NCBI GenBank assembly: GCA_029212415.1
Contig: JARGOF010000002.1
Span: forward strand, 196,877-260,876
Direction of reading: 5' to 3'
Source: Rhizobiaceae bacterium
GTDB taxonomy: Bacteria > Pseudomonadota > Alphaproteobacteria > Rhizobiales > Rhizobiaceae
Length of the DNA stretch: 64,000 nt
A program made the translations under genes and the position numbers. Below, piece after piece: positions 9,143-20,405 of this stretch; positions within the stretch are counted from its first letter, which is position 1; each line of letters starts with the position of its first letter. The notes below the pieces were generated by a model. The model did not search any database. It was not told the origin of the DNA and was given only the letters and a program-made list of their open reading frames with translations.

Positions 9143-9853
9143 ATGCCGCGTGAGTACAAACAGCGCGCGACCGAAGCCTTCTTCGGTCGCCGAAAAGGCA
9201 AGACGCTGCGTCAATACCAGGTCGAAGCTCTTGAACAGGTCCTGCCGGCACTGAAACTGGATCCGACCGGTGCTCCTCCTGCGGACGTGGCAAGTCTTTT
9301 CGATCAGCCGCATGAGGCCTATCGCCTCGAAATCGGATTTGGTGGTGGTGAACACCTGCTGCATCGCGCCGGCGGTGACCCGTCAACCGGCTTTATTGGT
9401 ATCGAGCCCTTTGTCAACGGAATGGCGAAATGTGTCGGCACGCTGGCCGTCTCCCCCCTGTCCAATATCAGGCTCTACGATGACGACGCGACGCTTGTTC
9501 TCGATTGGTTGCCGGACGGCTGTCTTGATCAGATCGATTTGCTCTATCCCGATCCCTGGCCCAAGAAAAAACACTGGAAGCGGCGTTTCGTATCGCAGGT
9601 CAATCTCGACCGGATGGCCCGTGCACTCAAACCAGGTGGTGTTTTCTGTTTTGCATCGGACATTGATTCCTATGTGAACTGGACGATTGCCCATTGTCAC
9701 AAGCATGCCGATTTTGAATGGCAGGCCCGATCCGCAGCCGATTGGCGAACGCCGTTTGCAGGCTGGCCGGGCACCCGCTACGAAGCCAAGGCGCTGAGAG
9801 AAGAGCGCACGCCCGCCTATCTGACATTTCGGCGGCGCTCGCCAGAAGCGTAA
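9143..9853 (+). CDS. trmB: tRNA (guanine-N7)-methyltransferase
   Basis: SAM-dependent enzyme that makes m7G46 in tRNA. The SAM-binding motif is [10 protein letters not shown], and the family signature [15 protein letters not shown] is present near residues 133-147; the last region, [16 protein letters not shown], is also typical. Length 236 aa. metK-trmB is the usual order, and placing the methyltransferase after SAM synthetase fits their shared cofactor. ATG 9143 has GGGAT upstream. Confidence 0.96.
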   Translation: MPREYKQRATEAFFGRRKGKTLRQYQVEALEQVLPALKLDPTGAPPADVASLFDQPHEAYRLEIGFGGGEHLLHRAGGDPSTGFIGIEPFVNGMAKCVGTLAVSPLSNIRLYDDDATLVLDWLPDGCLDQIDLLYPDPWPKKKHWKRRFVSQVNLDRMARALKPGGVFCFASDIDSYVNWTIAHCHKHADFEWQARSAADWRTPFAGWPGTRYEAKALREERTPAYLTFRRRSPEA

Positions 9854-9928
9854 TCTGCTCCGCAGCCAAACGCGCGGCCGCAGAATGCATGGGTGCAGAT
9901 CGGCAACAACAGAGCGGCTCAATCCACT

Positions 9929-9997
9929 GCCAGGCCTGCTGCTTTGATATCGCCAGGCCTGCTACTTTGATAACGCCAAGCCTGCTACTTTGATAAC
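9929..9997. repeat. Three tandem 23-bp repeats upstream of rimP
   Basis: Copies at 9929-9951, 9952-9974 and 9975-9997 follow the unit GCCAGGCCTGCTACTTTGATAAC. Copy 1 differs from it by G for A and T for A, copy 3 by A for G. The array is perfectly adjacent with no spacer and sits between trmB and the rimP leader. The embedded TTTGATA element and the AGGCCT palindrome recur in each unit. Function is not known. Confidence 0.9.
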
Positions 9998-10090
9998 GCA
10001 TGACACAAATATACGTCGCAGCAGTGCCATGACCTTGCATTTGAGCCCCTTCGGGGGTATATCAGCTTCAAATCTTGATCAGACAGAGCA

Positions 10091-10120
10091 AGAGTGGGCC
10101 GCCCGGACCCGCTCTTTTTT
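10091..10120 (+). terminator. Attenuator-like intrinsic terminator in the rimP-nusA leader
   Basis: GAGTGGG (10092-10098) pairs with CCCGCTC (10108-10114), with one G-U pair, and is followed directly by six T residues. It stands 55 bases before the preferred rimP start and downstream of the repeats, so it can act either as the trmB-side terminator or as an attenuator of the rimP-nusA-infB operon, whose leaders are known in other bacteria to be regulated by termination. An upstream GAGC at 10086-10089 could form an alternative pairing with GCTC. Confidence 0.7.
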
Positions 10121-10175
10121 ATTGATTGGGCCCCGTTTTGAAAATGGCGGGCACCTACGAAGGAAGAGACAGCGA

Positions 10176-10802
10176 TTGTCGGAAGAAGCGACCTCAGACA
10201 TAAATCAGTCCGATGAGCAGGCAGCAGATGCCCGCTTCATAACGGAGACAGGCGTTGATGCGCGTGTTGCGGCCATTATCGAGCCGGTCCTGGTCCCCAT
10301 GGGTTTCCGTCTGGTGCGGGTGCATCTGTCGGGCCAGAACGGGCTCACGCTGCAGATCATGGCTGAGCGCAATGATGGCACCATGACGGTTGAAGACTGC
10401 GAGGCGCTGTCACGTGCCATTTCGCCGGTGCTTGATGTCGAGGATCCTGTCGAAAAGGCCTACCATCTGGAAATGTCTTCCCCCGGAATTGACAGGCCCA
10501 TGGTTCGGCGATCTGATTTCAGGCGCTGGTCCGGTCATGTTGTCAAATGCGAGACCTCAATATTGGTCGACAATCGCAAGCGGTTTCGTGGTACGATTAC
10601 TGCGGTTGACGACGATGGGTTTGTCCTGCAACGTGATCAGGCGAACGAAGGCGAAGAACGAGACGTGCGCATACCTTTTGATGCGCTGAGTGAGGCCAAG
10701 CTGATATTGACGGATGATCTCATTCGCGCAGCCCTGGCTGCGGACAAGGCGGCCAGAGCAGCCCAAACCGAAAAAACAGAGCAAACAGAACAGAACGATT
10801 GA
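10176..10802 (+). CDS. rimP: Ribosome maturation factor RimP
   Basis: Factor for 30S subunit maturation. The frame is open back to about 9990, but that part crosses the repeat array and a terminator and has no family likeness. TTG 10176, eight bases after AGGAAGAG (10161-10168), gives 208 aa with the expected beginning before [11 protein letters not shown]. The conserved core includes [25 protein letters not shown] and MSSPGIDRP. The C-terminal tail is Lys/Glu/Gln-rich. It is the first gene of the rimP-nusA-ylxR-infB group. Confidence 0.93.
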   Translation: MSEEATSDINQSDEQAADARFITETGVDARVAAIIEPVLVPMGFRLVRVHLSGQNGLTLQIMAERNDGTMTVEDCEALSRAISPVLDVEDPVEKAYHLEMSSPGIDRPMVRRSDFRRWSGHVVKCETSILVDNRKRFRGTITAVDDDGFVLQRDQANEGEERDVRIPFDALSEAKLILTDDLIRAALAADKAARAAQTEKTEQTEQND

Positions 10803-10860
10803 TTGAATTTGTTTACGGGCAGCGGCAGATCGTATGCAGCGCCAGGTGATGGAGAATAAA

Positions 10861-12510
10861 ATGGCAGTGAGCGCAAACAGGCTCGAACTTCTTCAGATTG
10901 CGGACGCTGTTGCCCGCGAGAAGTCGATTGACCGTGAAATCGTTCTCGAAGCGATGGCGGATGCGATCCAGAAGGCCGCGCGTTCGCGCTATGGGTCCGA
11001 AACCAATATCCGTGCTGACATCAACCCGAAAACCGGTGAGATAAAGCTGCAGCGTCTGCTGGAAGTGGTCGAAGCTGTTGAGGATTACTCGACGCAGATC
11101 GCATTGCAGACAGCGCTCGATCAAAACCCGGAAGCCCAACTGGGCGATTTCATAGCAGAACCACTGCCGCCAATGGATTTCGGGCGTATCGCCGCGCAAT
11201 CTGCCAAGCAGGTTATCGTGCAGAAGGTTCGCGAAGCGGAACGGGATCGGCAGTTTGACGAATTCAAGGACCGCGTTGGCGAGATCATCAATGGCACTGT
11301 CAAGCGTGTCGAATACGGCAATGTGATTGTCGATCTGGGGCGCGGCGAGGCCATCATTCGCCGCGACGAACTGATCCCGCGGGAAAATTTCCGTTATGGT
11401 GACCGGGTTCGTGCCTATGTCTATGACGTGCGCCGTGAACAGCGTGGTCCGCAGATTTTCCTCTCGCGTACCCACCCGCAGTTCATGGTCAAACTCTTCA
11501 CCATGGAAGTGCCCGAAATCTATGACGGGATCATCGAGCTCAAGTCCGTTGCCCGCGATCCGGGATCGCGCGCCAAGATCGCAGTGATTTCCAATGACAG
11601 TTCCATCGATCCGGTCGGTGCCTGTGTTGGTATGCGTGGCAGTCGCGTCCAGGCCGTGGTCGGCGAGTTGCAGGGTGAAAAGATTGATATCATTCCGTGG
11701 TCCGATGATCCGGCTTCCTTCATCGTCAATGCGCTTCAGCCTGCTGAAGTCGCGAAAGTTGTGCTTGACGAAGATGCCGAGCGTATTGAAGTTGTGGTTC
11801 CTGATGACCAATTGTCTCTTGCGATCGGTCGCCGTGGACAGAATGTTCGTCTTGCTTCGCAGCTGACCGGCTGGGACATTGATATTCTGACCGAGCAGGA
11901 AGAATCCGAGCGCCGCCAGAAGGAATTCAACGAGCGTACGGAACTGTTCATGAATGCGCTCAATGTTGATGAGATGGTCGGTCAGGTTCTGGCCTCCGAG
12001 GGCTTCTCCCAGGTCGAAGAAGTGGCCTATGTGGATGTTTCCGAAGTTGCCTCGATCGAAGGGTTTGACGAGGATACGGCGCAGGAGCTGCAAAGCCGCG
12101 CTGCCGAATACCTTGATGCCATTGAGGCGGAACTTGAAGGCAAACGCGTCGAACTTGGTGTTTCTGACGAATTGCGCGCCCTGCCGAACATGACATCTGT
12201 GATGTTGGTCAAGCTTGGTGAAGATGGCACCAAGACCATGGAGGACTTTGCCGGTTACGCCGCCGATGATCTCCTGGGCTGGAGTGAACGCAAGGAAGGT
12301 GTGACGACGAAATTCGACGGTATTTTCACCGGACTGGATATTTCTCGCGCTGAAGTCGATGAGATGATTGTTGCCGCACGCCTTGCTGCAGGCTGGATCA
12401 CCGAAGCCGATCTGGCTGTTGAAGCGGCAGATGAAGACATCGATGCGGAAGGCGAGGAAAGTGGCGAGGCGCCCGAAGAGGTTGAAGCTGTTACCGAGGT
12501 GGTCGACTGA
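10861..12510 (+). CDS. nusA: Transcription termination/antitermination factor NusA
   Basis: RNA polymerase-binding elongation factor acting in pausing, termination and rRNA antitermination. Order: N-terminal RNAP-binding domain (about 1-125), S1 domain, KH1 and KH2 domains ([35 protein letters not shown]), then a longer C-terminal region with two helix-hairpin-helix-like segments and an acidic end. ATG 10861 follows GGAGA; the frame is open to 10834 but lacks a better site. Length 549 aa is normal for alphaproteobacteria. Confidence 0.98.
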   Translation: MAVSANRLELLQIADAVAREKSIDREIVLEAMADAIQKAARSRYGSETNIRADINPKTGEIKLQRLLEVVEAVEDYSTQIALQTALDQNPEAQLGDFIAEPLPPMDFGRIAAQSAKQVIVQKVREAERDRQFDEFKDRVGEIINGTVKRVEYGNVIVDLGRGEAIIRRDELIPRENFRYGDRVRAYVYDVRREQRGPQIFLSRTHPQFMVKLFTMEVPEIYDGIIELKSVARDPGSRAKIAVISNDSSIDPVGACVGMRGSRVQAVVGELQGEKIDIIPWSDDPASFIVNALQPAEVAKVVLDEDAERIEVVVPDDQLSLAIGRRGQNVRLASQLTGWDIDILTEQEESERRQKEFNERTELFMNALNVDEMVGQVLASEGFSQVEEVAYVDVSEVASIEGFDEDTAQELQSRAAEYLDAIEAELEGKRVELGVSDELRALPNMTSVMLVKLGEDGTKTMEDFAGYAADDLLGWSERKEGVTTKFDGIFTGLDISRAEVDEMIVAARLAAGWITEADLAVEAADEDIDAEGEESGEAPEEVEAVTEVVD

Positions 12511-12521
12511 GTAAACTGAGT

Positions 12522-13190
12522 TTGCCGGCTACACATCGTGAGGCAAATGCTGGCATGAACGATCGGACCTGTATTGTAACCCGCAACAGCGGATCAACCG
12601 ATACCATGATCCGCTTTGTGGCTGATCCTCAAGGTGTGGTTGTTGCGGATTTGAAGGCCCAATTGCCGGGCCGTGGATGTTGGGTTACGGCGCACAAGGA
12701 CTGTGTGCGCCGGGCCATGGAAAAGAATTTGTTTGCCCGTGCACTGAAGACAAAAGTCGTGGTGCCGGACAAACTGGATGAAACCATCGATGCGCTCATG
12801 GTTTCCTCGTTGATTGGAATGATGGCTCTGGCACGCAAGGCCGGGCAGATCCTGATTGGTGGGGGAAAAGTGGACGCGGCGATAAGATCTGGTCAGGTGC
12901 TGGCTGTATTTCACGCCACAGAGGCGGCAGCAGATGGCGTTAGAAAAATGGATCAGGCACGCCACGCACGTTTGGTTGCAGCCGGGACGCAGACGGCGTC
13001 ATTTCACCTTTTGTCGGGTGAAAAACTGGCCATAGTTACGGCCGGTAGCAATGTAATCCACCTCGCGGTGCTTGCAGGGCAGGCCGGTGAAGGTGTAGTG
13101 AAACGCGCAAGGATGCTTGACCGTTATCGCAATCGAGCAGAAAACGGTCAGATGGCGGACGATCCCGCAAAGGAAACGGACACGGAATGA
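12522..13190 (+). CDS. ylxR: YlxR (DUF448) / L7Ae-like RNA-binding protein
   Basis: 222-aa two-domain protein. The N-terminal YlxR domain shows [10 protein letters not shown] and the GRGCWV motif; the C-terminal half resembles L7Ae-type ribosomal proteins ([20 protein letters not shown]). It is found between nusA and infB in most alphaproteobacteria and is thought to bind RNA; no enzymatic role is known. TTG 12522 is taken as start, 11 bases after nusA; ATG 12555 is a good alternative that starts at MNDRTCIV. The 3' end overlaps infB by ATGA. Confidence 0.9.
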   Translation: MPATHREANAGMNDRTCIVTRNSGSTDTMIRFVADPQGVVVADLKAQLPGRGCWVTAHKDCVRRAMEKNLFARALKTKVVVPDKLDETIDALMVSSLIGMMALARKAGQILIGGGKVDAAIRSGQVLAVFHATEAAADGVRKMDQARHARLVAAGTQTASFHLLSGEKLAIVTAGSNVIHLAVLAGQAGEGVVKRARMLDRYRNRAENGQMADDPAKETDTE

Positions 13191-15805
13191 GCGACACTAA
13201 GGACGACAAAACCATCAGCGTTTCGGGCAAGAAGACATTGACGCTGAAACGCTCAGGGGTTGAGCAGGGGACGGTGCGCCAGGATATGGGCCGCGGCCGG
13301 ACCAAGGCTGTGGTTGTCGAGACGCGCAAGCGACGGCTGTCACGACCTGAAGATGAAAAGCCAGCAGCGGCAGCGCCGGTGGTACAGCCCAAGCCTGTAG
13401 CGCCCCAGAGGCCGCCCGCCCCAGCGCGGGTAGAGCCCAGACGTGCGCCGGTTAAACCGGCAGCAGTTCTAAAGCAGCTGTCAGCCAGTGAAATGGATGC
13501 CCGCAAGCGTGCGCTTGCCAACGCCAAGATTCGTGACGCTGAAGAACGTCTTCAGGCTGAAGCCGAGGCCAAACGACGGGCCGCGGAAGAAGCTGCGCGT
13601 CAGGCAGCGGCTGCGGAAGAAGCGCGGCTGCAGGCCATAGAGGATGCGCGTCGCAAGGCTGAAGAAGAAGCCAACCCGACCGTTAAGGTTGAAGAACCAG
13701 AACCTGCTGTGCAGAAAGAACCTGCGGCAAAAGAGGTTGCGCAGACACCTGCACAGACACCAGCCCCGGCAGCATCTGAACGGGCGGCACGCCCACCACG
13801 TCATGACGCGACGGAAGATGCCGCTCCACGTGGGGCAAAGCCTTCGCTGCAGCGTGGCAAGCCAGTGCGTCCCGAGACACCGAAGCCGACACGCCCGCGC
13901 GTAGAAGACACGCGTCGTCGCGGTAAGCTGACACTGAATGCAGCCCTGAATGACGACGGCAACCCACGTGGCCGGTCATTGTCGGCAATGCGTCGCCGTC
14001 AGGAAAAGATGCGGCGCGCGCAAATGCAGGAGACGCGTGAGAAAATTGCGCATGAGGTTGTCCTGCCGGAAACCATCACGATTCAGGAACTGTCCCAGCG
14101 CATGGCTGAACGGTCTGTCGACGTCATCAAGTATTTGATGAAAGAAGGACAGATGATGAAGCCTGGCGACGTGATTGATGCCGATCTGGCCGAATTGATT
14201 GCCGGCGAGTTTGGCCACACAGTCAAACGGGTTTCGGAATCCGATATTGAAGAGGGTATCTTCAATATTGCCGATGACGACAGCAGCCTCAAATCACGAC
14301 CACCGGTCGTGACCATCATGGGCCACGTTGACCACGGCAAGACGTCTTTGCTGGACGCCATCCGGAAAGCCAATGTTGTTGCAGGTGAGGCCGGTGGCAT
14401 CACGCAGCATATCGGCGCCTATCAGGTTGAGCAAAACGGCCAGAAGATCACCTTTATCGATACACCGGGCCATGCGGCATTTACCGCCATGCGTGCCCGT
14501 GGTGCACAGGCTACCGATATCGCCATCCTGGTTGTTGCTGCAGACGATAGTGTCATGCCGCAGACGATTGAATCGATCAATCACGCCAAGGCAGCCGGCG
14601 TACCGATCATTGTTGCGATCAACAAGATCGACAAACCGGAAGCGGACGTCAACAAAGTGCGCACGGAACTGCTGCAGCATGATGTCTTTGTTGAATCCAT
14701 GGGCGGTGAAATCCTTGACGTAGAGGTTTCAGCCACCAAGGGAACCAATCTCGATAAATTGCTCGAAGCAATTCTGCTTCAGTCGGAAATCCTTGATCTG
14801 AAGGCCAATCCGGACAGAACGGCTGAGGGTTCCGTCATTGAAGCGGAACTTGATCGTGGCCGTGGTTCTGTCGCAACCGTGCTTGTTGAGGCCGGAACGC
14901 TGAAAATCGGTGACATTATCGTGGCCGGCAAGGAATGGGGACGCGTCCGCGCGCTCGTCGATGACCATGGCGAACAGGTCAAGGAAGCTGGACCGGCAAC
15001 GCCTGTCGAGGTTCTTGGCTTGCAGGGTACACCGCAGGCCGGTGACAGGCTGGCAGTCGTCGATAATGAATCGCGCGCTCGCGAAATTGCTGAATATCGT
15101 CAGCGTCTGGCCCGCGACAAGGCGGTCGCAAGACAGGCTGGTACGCGTGGTTCTCTTGAACAGATGATGACGCAGTTGCAGGTTTCCGGTGTCAAGGAAT
15201 TCCCGCTTGTCATAAAGGGTGATGTTCAAGGCTCCATTGAAGCCATCAGCGGCGCATTGGATAAGCTTGGAACGGATGAAGTGCGTGCGCGTATCGTTCA
15301 TTCGGGCGCTGGCGGAATAACCGAATCGGATATTTCTCTGGCAGAAGCATCCGAGGCGGCGATTATCGGCTTTAACGTTCGCGCCAACAATCAGGCACGT
15401 GATGCCGCGCAAGCTGCAGGCATAGAAATCCGCTATTACAACATCATTTATGATCTGGTTGATGATGTAAAAGCGGCAATGTCAGGCATGCTGTCGCCAG
15501 AACGTCGTGAGACATTCCTTGGTAACGCTGAAATTCTCGAAGTCTTCAACATCACCAAAGTCGGCAGGGTTGCCGGGTGCCGGGTCACAGAAGGCAAGGT
15601 TGAGCGCGGCGCCGGTGTTCGCCTCATTCGCGACAGCGTCGTCATTCACGAAGGCAGCCTGAAGACACTCAAGCGCTTCAAGGATGAAGTTGGCGAAGTC
15701 AATGCCGGCCAGGAATGTGGCATGGCCTTTGAGAACTACGAAGACATTCGCGCCGGTGATGTGATCGAGTGTTTCCGTGTGGAACATGTGACGCGCAGCC
15801 TGTAA
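13187..15805 (+). CDS. infB: Translation initiation factor IF-2
   Basis: GTPase that delivers initiator tRNA to the 30S subunit. A long N-terminal region (about 1-300) is low-complexity, rich in Ala, Glu, Pro and Arg, with a coiled-coil-like stretch near 95-165. The G domain has GHVDHGKT (G1), DTPGHAAF (G3) and NKID (G4), followed by domains II-IV. 872 aa is normal for the group. Its start overlaps ylxR by four bases. A strong hairpin follows the stop. Confidence 0.98.
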   Translation: MSDTKDDKTISVSGKKTLTLKRSGVEQGTVRQDMGRGRTKAVVVETRKRRLSRPEDEKPAAAAPVVQPKPVAPQRPPAPARVEPRRAPVKPAAVLKQLSASEMDARKRALANAKIRDAEERLQAEAEAKRRAAEEAARQAAAAEEARLQAIEDARRKAEEEANPTVKVEEPEPAVQKEPAAKEVAQTPAQTPAPAASERAARPPRHDATEDAAPRGAKPSLQRGKPVRPETPKPTRPRVEDTRRRGKLTLNAALNDDGNPRGRSLSAMRRRQEKMRRAQMQETREKIAHEVVLPETITIQELSQRMAERSVDVIKYLMKEGQMMKPGDVIDADLAELIAGEFGHTVKRVSESDIEEGIFNIADDDSSLKSRPPVVTIMGHVDHGKTSLLDAIRKANVVAGEAGGITQHIGAYQVEQNGQKITFIDTPGHAAFTAMRARGAQATDIAILVVAADDSVMPQTIESINHAKAAGVPIIVAINKIDKPEADVNKVRTELLQHDVFVESMGGEILDVEVSATKGTNLDKLLEAILLQSEILDLKANPDRTAEGSVIEAELDRGRGSVATVLVEAGTLKIGDIIVAGKEWGRVRALVDDHGEQVKEAGPATPVEVLGLQGTPQAGDRLAVVDNESRAREIAEYRQRLARDKAVARQAGTRGSLEQMMTQLQVSGVKEFPLVIKGDVQGSIEAISGALDKLGTDEVRARIVHSGAGGITESDISLAEASEAAIIGFNVRANNQARDAAQAAGIEIRYYNIIYDLVDDVKAAMSGMLSPERRETFLGNAEILEVFNITKVGRVAGCRVTEGKVERGAGVRLIRDSVVIHEGSLKTLKRFKDEVGEVNAGQECGMAFENYEDIRAGDVIECFRVEHVTRSL

Positions 15806-15829
15806 GGGCGCTGGCATCATCTATATCAG

Positions 15830-15857
15830 TCGGGCACCGTATACCAACGGTGCCCGA
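15830..15857 (+). terminator. Hairpin terminator after infB
   Basis: TCGGGCACCG (15830-15839) pairs perfectly with CGGTGCCCGA (15848-15857) around an 8-base loop, followed by only TTTC. It lies 25 bases after the infB stop. The weak T tract suggests partial termination or mRNA 3'-end protection before rbfA. Confidence 0.65.
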
Positions 15858-16094
15858 TTTCATGCCGATGTCCAGGCATTCCAATTCTGTTCGGCTGGTG
15901 CTCTTTTGGAAAATTGTGAAACGGTTTTCGATAAGCAGAACGAACAACAAAGATATGGAACATATCGCTAATTCCACCAATGGATGATGTGTTCTGGTGT
16001 ATTCGTCTGGTGCGGTTCGATTCCGCCACTGGAGCGTTACAGGAAGACCCTCGCTTTTTCCGCTGGCGCTCTCATGTTTGAAAGGTAATCTCCC

Positions 16095-16505
16095 ATGTCC
16101 CGCTTTTCCTCTTCCGGTCCCTCGCAACGTCAATTGCGTGTCGGTGAACAGGTGCGCGCCGCCATCACCACTGTGCTGCAGCGCGGCGAGGTGATGGATC
16201 CGTTGATTGAAAAAAATGTGATCGTCATTTCAGAGGTCGGCATGTCTTCTGACCTGAAAATCGCAACGGCCTATATCACGCCGCTGGGCCAGGTGGATCA
16301 CGCAACGGTTGTCGCAGCACTGAACAAGAATGCGCGCTATATTCGCAAACTGGTAACGCCGGCCTTGCGTCAGATGAAGTTCATGCCGGAATTGCGCTTT
16401 CGTGATGATACGAGTTTTGACAATTATCAGAAAATTGACACCCTGCTGCGTTCTCCGCAGGTGGTGAAGGATATTGAGCGAGACACTGAAGGTGAGCAGG
16501 ACTGA
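16095..16505 (+). CDS. rbfA: Ribosome-binding factor A
   Basis: KH-fold protein that binds immature 30S subunits and helps 16S rRNA processing, also linked to cold adaptation. Recognised by [11 protein letters not shown] near the N-terminus, [11 protein letters not shown] in the middle and [12 protein letters not shown] near the C-terminus. 136 aa. The preceding 289-base gap with the infB hairpin is larger than usual for this operon, so rbfA-truB may have its own promoter. The stop overlaps the truB start by one base (TGATG). Confidence 0.95.
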   Translation: MSRFSSSGPSQRQLRVGEQVRAAITTVLQRGEVMDPLIEKNVIVISEVGMSSDLKIATAYITPLGQVDHATVVAALNKNARYIRKLVTPALRQMKFMPELRFRDDTSFDNYQKIDTLLRSPQVVKDIERDTEGEQD

Positions 16506-17446
16506 TGGCGCGTCGCGGCAAGAACAAGGGGCGGCCGGTTTCCGGATGGCTCATTTTGGACAAGCCTGTTGATTTTGGATCGACGGAAGCGGTGTCAAAA
16601 ATACGCTGGTTGTTCAAGGCTCAGAAGGCGGGCCATGCGGGCACTCTGGATCCGCTCGCATCCGGCATGCTGCCGATCGCCCTGGGTGACGCCACCAAGA
16701 CGGTCCCCTATGTCATGGACGGTCGCAAGGTCTATCAGTTTACCGTGACATGGGGCGAAGAACGCACGACAGATGATCTTGAAGGCACAGCCAGTCAAAG
16801 CAGTGACATCCGTCCTCGCGAAGACGATATCAGATCCCTGTTGGCCAAATATACAGGCACCATAGAACAGGTTCCGCCACAGTTTTCAGCCATCAAGATC
16901 GACGGCAATCGCGCCTATGATCTGGCGCGCAGCGGCGAGGTCATGGATATTCCGTCGCGTGAAGTGGAAATTCACCGACTTGATCTTGTTGCCTGCCCGG
17001 ACGCGGACAGTGCGATATTCGAGGTCGAATGTGGCAAGGGTACCTATGTGCGCTCACTGGCGCGTGACATGGGGCGCGATCTTCAGTGCTACGGTCATAT
17101 CAGCCAATTGCGACGCACCTTTGTGGCGCCCTTTGATGAAGAGGACATGGTCACACTTGCAGACCTGATTGAACTGGAAGACATCGAGGACGATGCTGAA
17201 CGTCTGGCCGCGCTGGACGCCTATCTCATTGATACAGGTGAAGCTCTGACTCTGCTGCCGCATGTGGCGGTTTCCGACCAGCAGGCGCAACGCCTGAGGA
17301 TGGGGAATCCCGTTCTGCTGCGTGGTCGCGATGCGCCATTGCCGGCAGATGAGGCCTATGCGACATCCGGTGGCAGACTTATCGCCATCGGCGCAATAGC
17401 GCAGGGCGAGTTTCGTCCGCGGCGTGTATTCGGTGGATCCTCATAG
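16505..17446 (+). CDS. truB: tRNA pseudouridine-55 synthase
   Basis: Makes pseudouridine 55 in the T loop of tRNAs. The N-terminal DKPVDFGST and the catalytic block [14 protein letters not shown], which holds the catalytic Asp, are present, as is [11 protein letters not shown] further on. The C-terminal PUA-like region is present. Length 313 aa fits. It starts within the rbfA stop codon, so the two are translationally coupled. Confidence 0.97.
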   Translation: MARRGKNKGRPVSGWLILDKPVDFGSTEAVSKIRWLFKAQKAGHAGTLDPLASGMLPIALGDATKTVPYVMDGRKVYQFTVTWGEERTTDDLEGTASQSSDIRPREDDIRSLLAKYTGTIEQVPPQFSAIKIDGNRAYDLARSGEVMDIPSREVEIHRLDLVACPDADSAIFEVECGKGTYVRSLARDMGRDLQCYGHISQLRRTFVAPFDEEDMVTLADLIELEDIEDDAERLAALDAYLIDTGEALTLLPHVAVSDQQAQRLRMGNPVLLRGRDAPLPADEAYATSGGRLIAIGAIAQGEFRPRRVFGGSS

Positions 17447-17532
17447 ACACAAAGGGATATGATGGCGTGAAGGCCTGCGGACCATTTCGCGTCATTCGGG
17501 CGCGGCAAGGTGGCAGGGCTGCAGAAATAACA

Positions 17533-17562
17533 CTGGCAATTTGCGCATTTCTAAACTATACG
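17533..17562 (+). promoter_or_regulatory. Possible rpsO promoter
   Basis: CTGGCA (17533-17538) and TATACG (17557-17562) are separated by 18 bases, matching four of six consensus positions each. The -10 is bracketed by the inverted repeat TTGCGCA (17541-17547) / TGCGCAA (17564-17570). The site is about 90 bases upstream of rpsO. Sequence-only prediction. Confidence 0.35.
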
Positions 17563-17659
17563 CTGCGCAATACGGACATCATTGCCGTAGATTCAGGCCC
17601 AGGCTGGACGACATCCCGGCCCCGGGCGACTTACCCCTCCAAAATGAAAGGAAGGTACG

Positions 17660-17929
17660 ATGTCGATTACTGCTGAACGCAAAGCGGAAGTGATGAAACA
17701 ATACGCCACCCAGGAAGGCGATACCGGATCTCCAGAGGTTCAGGTTGCCATTCTGACAGAGCGCATCACCAATCTTACGGAACATTTCAAAGAGCACAAA
17801 AAGGATAACCATTCCCGTCGTGGTCTTTTGAAGATGGTTTCAAGCCGTCGTTCACTTCTTGATTATGTCAAGAAGAGGGACGAAGAGCGGTACAAAAAGC
17901 TTATCGCGAGTCTTGGTATTCGCCGCTAG
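17660..17929 (+). CDS. rpsO: 30S ribosomal protein S15
   Basis: 89-aa primary rRNA-binding protein of the 30S platform. Family signature [17 protein letters not shown] near residues 22-38 and the [15 protein letters not shown] region are clear. ATG 17660 follows GGAAGG. rpsO-pnp is the conserved order. A strong hairpin directly follows the stop and separates the two genes. Confidence 0.98.
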   Translation: MSITAERKAEVMKQYATQEGDTGSPEVQVAILTERITNLTEHFKEHKKDNHSRRGLLKMVSSRRSLLDYVKKRDEERYKKLIASLGIRR

Positions 17930-17935
17930 GTTTCT

Positions 17936-17967
17936 CCGGCGGGGTGTTTCATGCACTCCGCCGGTTT
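17936..17967 (+). terminator. Terminator hairpin after rpsO
   Basis: CCGGCGGGGTG (17936-17946) pairs with CACTCCGCCGG (17954-17964), eleven pairs with one G-U, followed by TTTCGTTT. It begins seven bases after the rpsO stop codon. As in other bacteria it may limit read-through from rpsO into pnp and protect the rpsO mRNA end. Confidence 0.75.
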
Positions 17968-18001
17968 CGTTTCCGGGAGTGTAAAAACCTCCGATGGAAC
18001 G

Positions 18002-18110
18002 GTCACGGGGCAGGATTGCAGGTTGCTTGTGGCGTTTATCAAACGCCGTGTTCAAGCTACCCGGTGTCTTGCCCGTGACGATTTGGTTCATCGGGCCTGC
18101 AAAACAGGCC
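18002..18110 (+). promoter_or_regulatory. Structured pnp 5' leader
   Basis: Nested pairings occur in the 5' region of pnp: GTCACGGG (18002-18009) with CCCGTGAC (18072-18079), enclosing GGCGTTT-ATC-AAACGCC (18031-18047), then a third stem GGCCTG/CAGGCC (18094-18110). pnp leaders in enterobacteria form long hairpins cut by RNase III, the basis of PNPase autocontrol. A similar role here is inferred from position and structure. Confidence 0.55.
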
Positions 18111-18173
18111 TGTAAAGTAACGAACGGTACAGCATGGAATTGGTTCAGGCTGTATCCACAATAAGGACAAGAT

Positions 18174-20300
18174 ATGTTCAATCATCACAAGGTCGAAATT
18201 GAATGGGGCGGCAGGCCGCTCATTCTGGAAACCGGAAAAATTGCCCGTCAGGCAGACGGTGCGGTTCTGGCCACTTACGGCGAAAGTGTCGTTCTGGCGA
18301 CGGTTGTATCGGCAAAGAAAGCCAAGCCGGGACAGGATTTTTTCCCGCTGACAGTCAACTACCAGGAAAAAACCTACGCAGCAGGCAAAATACCCGGCGG
18401 GTACTTCAAGCGCGAAGGTCGTCCAAGCGAGAACGAAACACTGGTCTGCCGGCTTATTGACCGACCGATCCGTCCGCTGTTCCCCAGCGGCTATCGCAAC
18501 GAAACGCAAGTCATCATCACCGTGATGCAGCACGATCTGGAAAACAATCCGGACGTTCTGGCCATGATTGCAACCTCCGCAGCTTTGACCCTTTCGGGTG
18601 TTCCTTTCATGGGGCCGATCGGTGGCGCGCGCGTTGGCTATATCAATGGCGAATACATCCTGAACCCGCATGTTGACGAAATGGATGAATCCACACTGGA
18701 TCTCATCGTTGCGGGAACCCAGGACGCCGTCCTCATGGTTGAATCGGAAGCTGCCGAACTGGCCGAGGACGTCATGCTTGGCGCCGTGGTCTTTGGTCAG
18801 AAGGGTTTTCAGCCGGTCATTGAAGCGATCATCAAACTGGCGGAAGTCGCTGCGAAAGAACCGCGCGAATTCACACAGGAAGATCATTCGGCCCTCGAAG
18901 ACGCCATGCTCAAGCTGGTTGAAAGCGAATTGCGCGACGCCTACAAGAACATCGACAAGGCTGAGCGCTATGCAGCCGTTGATGCGGTCAAGGCAAAGGT
19001 TGTCGGCCATTTCCTGCCGGAAGGTGAGGAAGCGCCGCAATACACCGCCGAGCAGGTTGGATCTGTCTTCAAATCCCTGCAGGCCAAAATCGTTCGCTGG
19101 AACATTCTCGACACCAAAAGCCGCATTGACGGACGTGACCTGTCAACGGTCCGTGCGATTTCGGCTGAAGTCGGTATCCTGCCGCGGACCCATGGTTCGG
19201 CTTTGTTTACCCGTGGTGAAACACAGGCAATCGTGGTCGCCACTCTGGGCACCGGTGAAGACGAGCAATACGTCGATAGCCTGACCGGCATGTACAAAGA
19301 AAAATTCATGCTGCATTACAACTTCCCACCTTACTCGGTTGGTGAAGCAGGGCGTGTCGGTTCACCCGGTCGTCGCGAAATCGGTCACGGAAAGCTCGCC
19401 TGGCGCGCTATTCATCCGATGTTGCCTTCCGGTGATCAGTTCCCCTACACCCTGCGTGTGGTGTCTGAAATCACTGAATCAAATGGTTCGTCCTCCATGG
19501 CAACGGTTTGCGGAACATCACTTGCCCTGATGGATGCCGGTGTGCCGCTTGCCAAGCCTGTTGCAGGTATTGCAATGGGTCTGATCAAGGAAGGCGAGCG
19601 CTTTGCCGTTCTGTCTGACATCCTTGGTGACGAAGATCACCTCGGTGACATGGATTTCAAGGTTGCCGGTACCCAGGATGGTATCACTTCCCTGCAGATG
19701 GATATCAAGATCACTGGTATCACGGAAGAAATCATGCAGATTGCCCTGGAGCAGGCCAAGGGTGGTCGTCTCTATATTCTCGGTGAAATGAGCTCTGCGC
19801 TCAATGAAAGCCGTGAAGAGCTGGGTGAATTTGCACCGCGTATCGAAGTCATGAACATACCGGTCGACAAGATCCGTGATGTGATTGGTTCGGGCGGCAA
19901 GGTCATTCGTGAAATCGTTGAAAAAACCGGCGCCAAAATCAATATCGATGATGATGGCACGATCAAATTCGCTTCTGCTTCGGCCAAGGAAATCGAAGCT
20001 GCCAAGAAGTGGGTTCATTCCATCGTGGCTGAGCCGGAAGTTGGCGTCATTTATGAAGGTACGGTTGTCAAGGTTGCTGACTTTGGCGCATTCGTGAACT
20101 TCTTCGGCCCGCGTGATGGCCTGGTCCACATTTCTCAGCTCGCTGCTGAACGTGTTGCCAAGACATCCGATGTCGTCAAGGAAGGCCAGAAGGTCTGGGT
20201 CAAGCTGCTTGGCTTCGATGACCGCGGCAAGGTTCGCCTTTCGATGAAGATCGTCGATCAGGAAACCGGCAAGGAAATTCCGCGCGACGACGCTGAATAA
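18174..20300 (+). CDS. pnp: Polyribonucleotide nucleotidyltransferase (PNPase)
   Basis: 3'-5' phosphorolytic exoribonuclease of the RNA degradosome. Order: first RNase PH-like domain, helical linker, second RNase PH-like domain ([20 protein letters not shown] holds the conserved catalytic-site region), KH domain ([15 protein letters not shown]) near 566-580, and S1 domain ([15 protein letters not shown]) near 625-690. 708 aa is typical. ATG 18174 follows AAGGAC. Transcription ends at the hairpin after the gene. Confidence 0.98.
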   Translation: MFNHHKVEIEWGGRPLILETGKIARQADGAVLATYGESVVLATVVSAKKAKPGQDFFPLTVNYQEKTYAAGKIPGGYFKREGRPSENETLVCRLIDRPIRPLFPSGYRNETQVIITVMQHDLENNPDVLAMIATSAALTLSGVPFMGPIGGARVGYINGEYILNPHVDEMDESTLDLIVAGTQDAVLMVESEAAELAEDVMLGAVVFGQKGFQPVIEAIIKLAEVAAKEPREFTQEDHSALEDAMLKLVESELRDAYKNIDKAERYAAVDAVKAKVVGHFLPEGEEAPQYTAEQVGSVFKSLQAKIVRWNILDTKSRIDGRDLSTVRAISAEVGILPRTHGSALFTRGETQAIVVATLGTGEDEQYVDSLTGMYKEKFMLHYNFPPYSVGEAGRVGSPGRREIGHGKLAWRAIHPMLPSGDQFPYTLRVVSEITESNGSSSMATVCGTSLALMDAGVPLAKPVAGIAMGLIKEGERFAVLSDILGDEDHLGDMDFKVAGTQDGITSLQMDIKITGITEEIMQIALEQAKGGRLYILGEMSSALNESREELGEFAPRIEVMNIPVDKIRDVIGSGGKVIREIVEKTGAKINIDDDGTIKFASASAKEIEAAKKWVHSIVAEPEVGVIYEGTVVKVADFGAFVNFFGPRDGLVHISQLAAERVAKTSDVVKEGQKVWVKLLGFDDRGKVRLSMKIVDQETGKEIPRDDAE

Positions 20301-20325
20301 GACAGGCCTCATTGAACAAAGAAAA

Positions 20326-20354
20326 ACCCGCTGTCCAAGGACGGCGGGTTTTTT
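20326..20354. terminator. Bidirectional intrinsic terminator pnp / fabI
   Basis: ACCCGC-T-GTCC (20326-20336) pairs with GGAC-G-GCGGGT (20339-20349) and is flanked by an A tract on the left and a T tract on the right, so it can terminate rightward transcription from pnp and leftward transcription from fabI. Confidence 0.88.
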
Positions 20355-20405
20355 GTTTTCAGCATAGCAATTTTTGCCACGGCATCATCAGACTGAGCCG
20401 TTCTG

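Noticed and set aside
9990-10175. Longer RimP starting in the repeat array
   Set aside because: Would encode repeats and an intrinsic terminator; TTG 10176 has an appropriately spaced AGGAAGAG.
16000-16035. GGTTCGATTCC T-loop-like sequence between infB and rbfA
   Set aside because: No matching acceptor or D arm upstream at tRNA spacing and no anticodon arm, so not a tRNA or tmRNA end.
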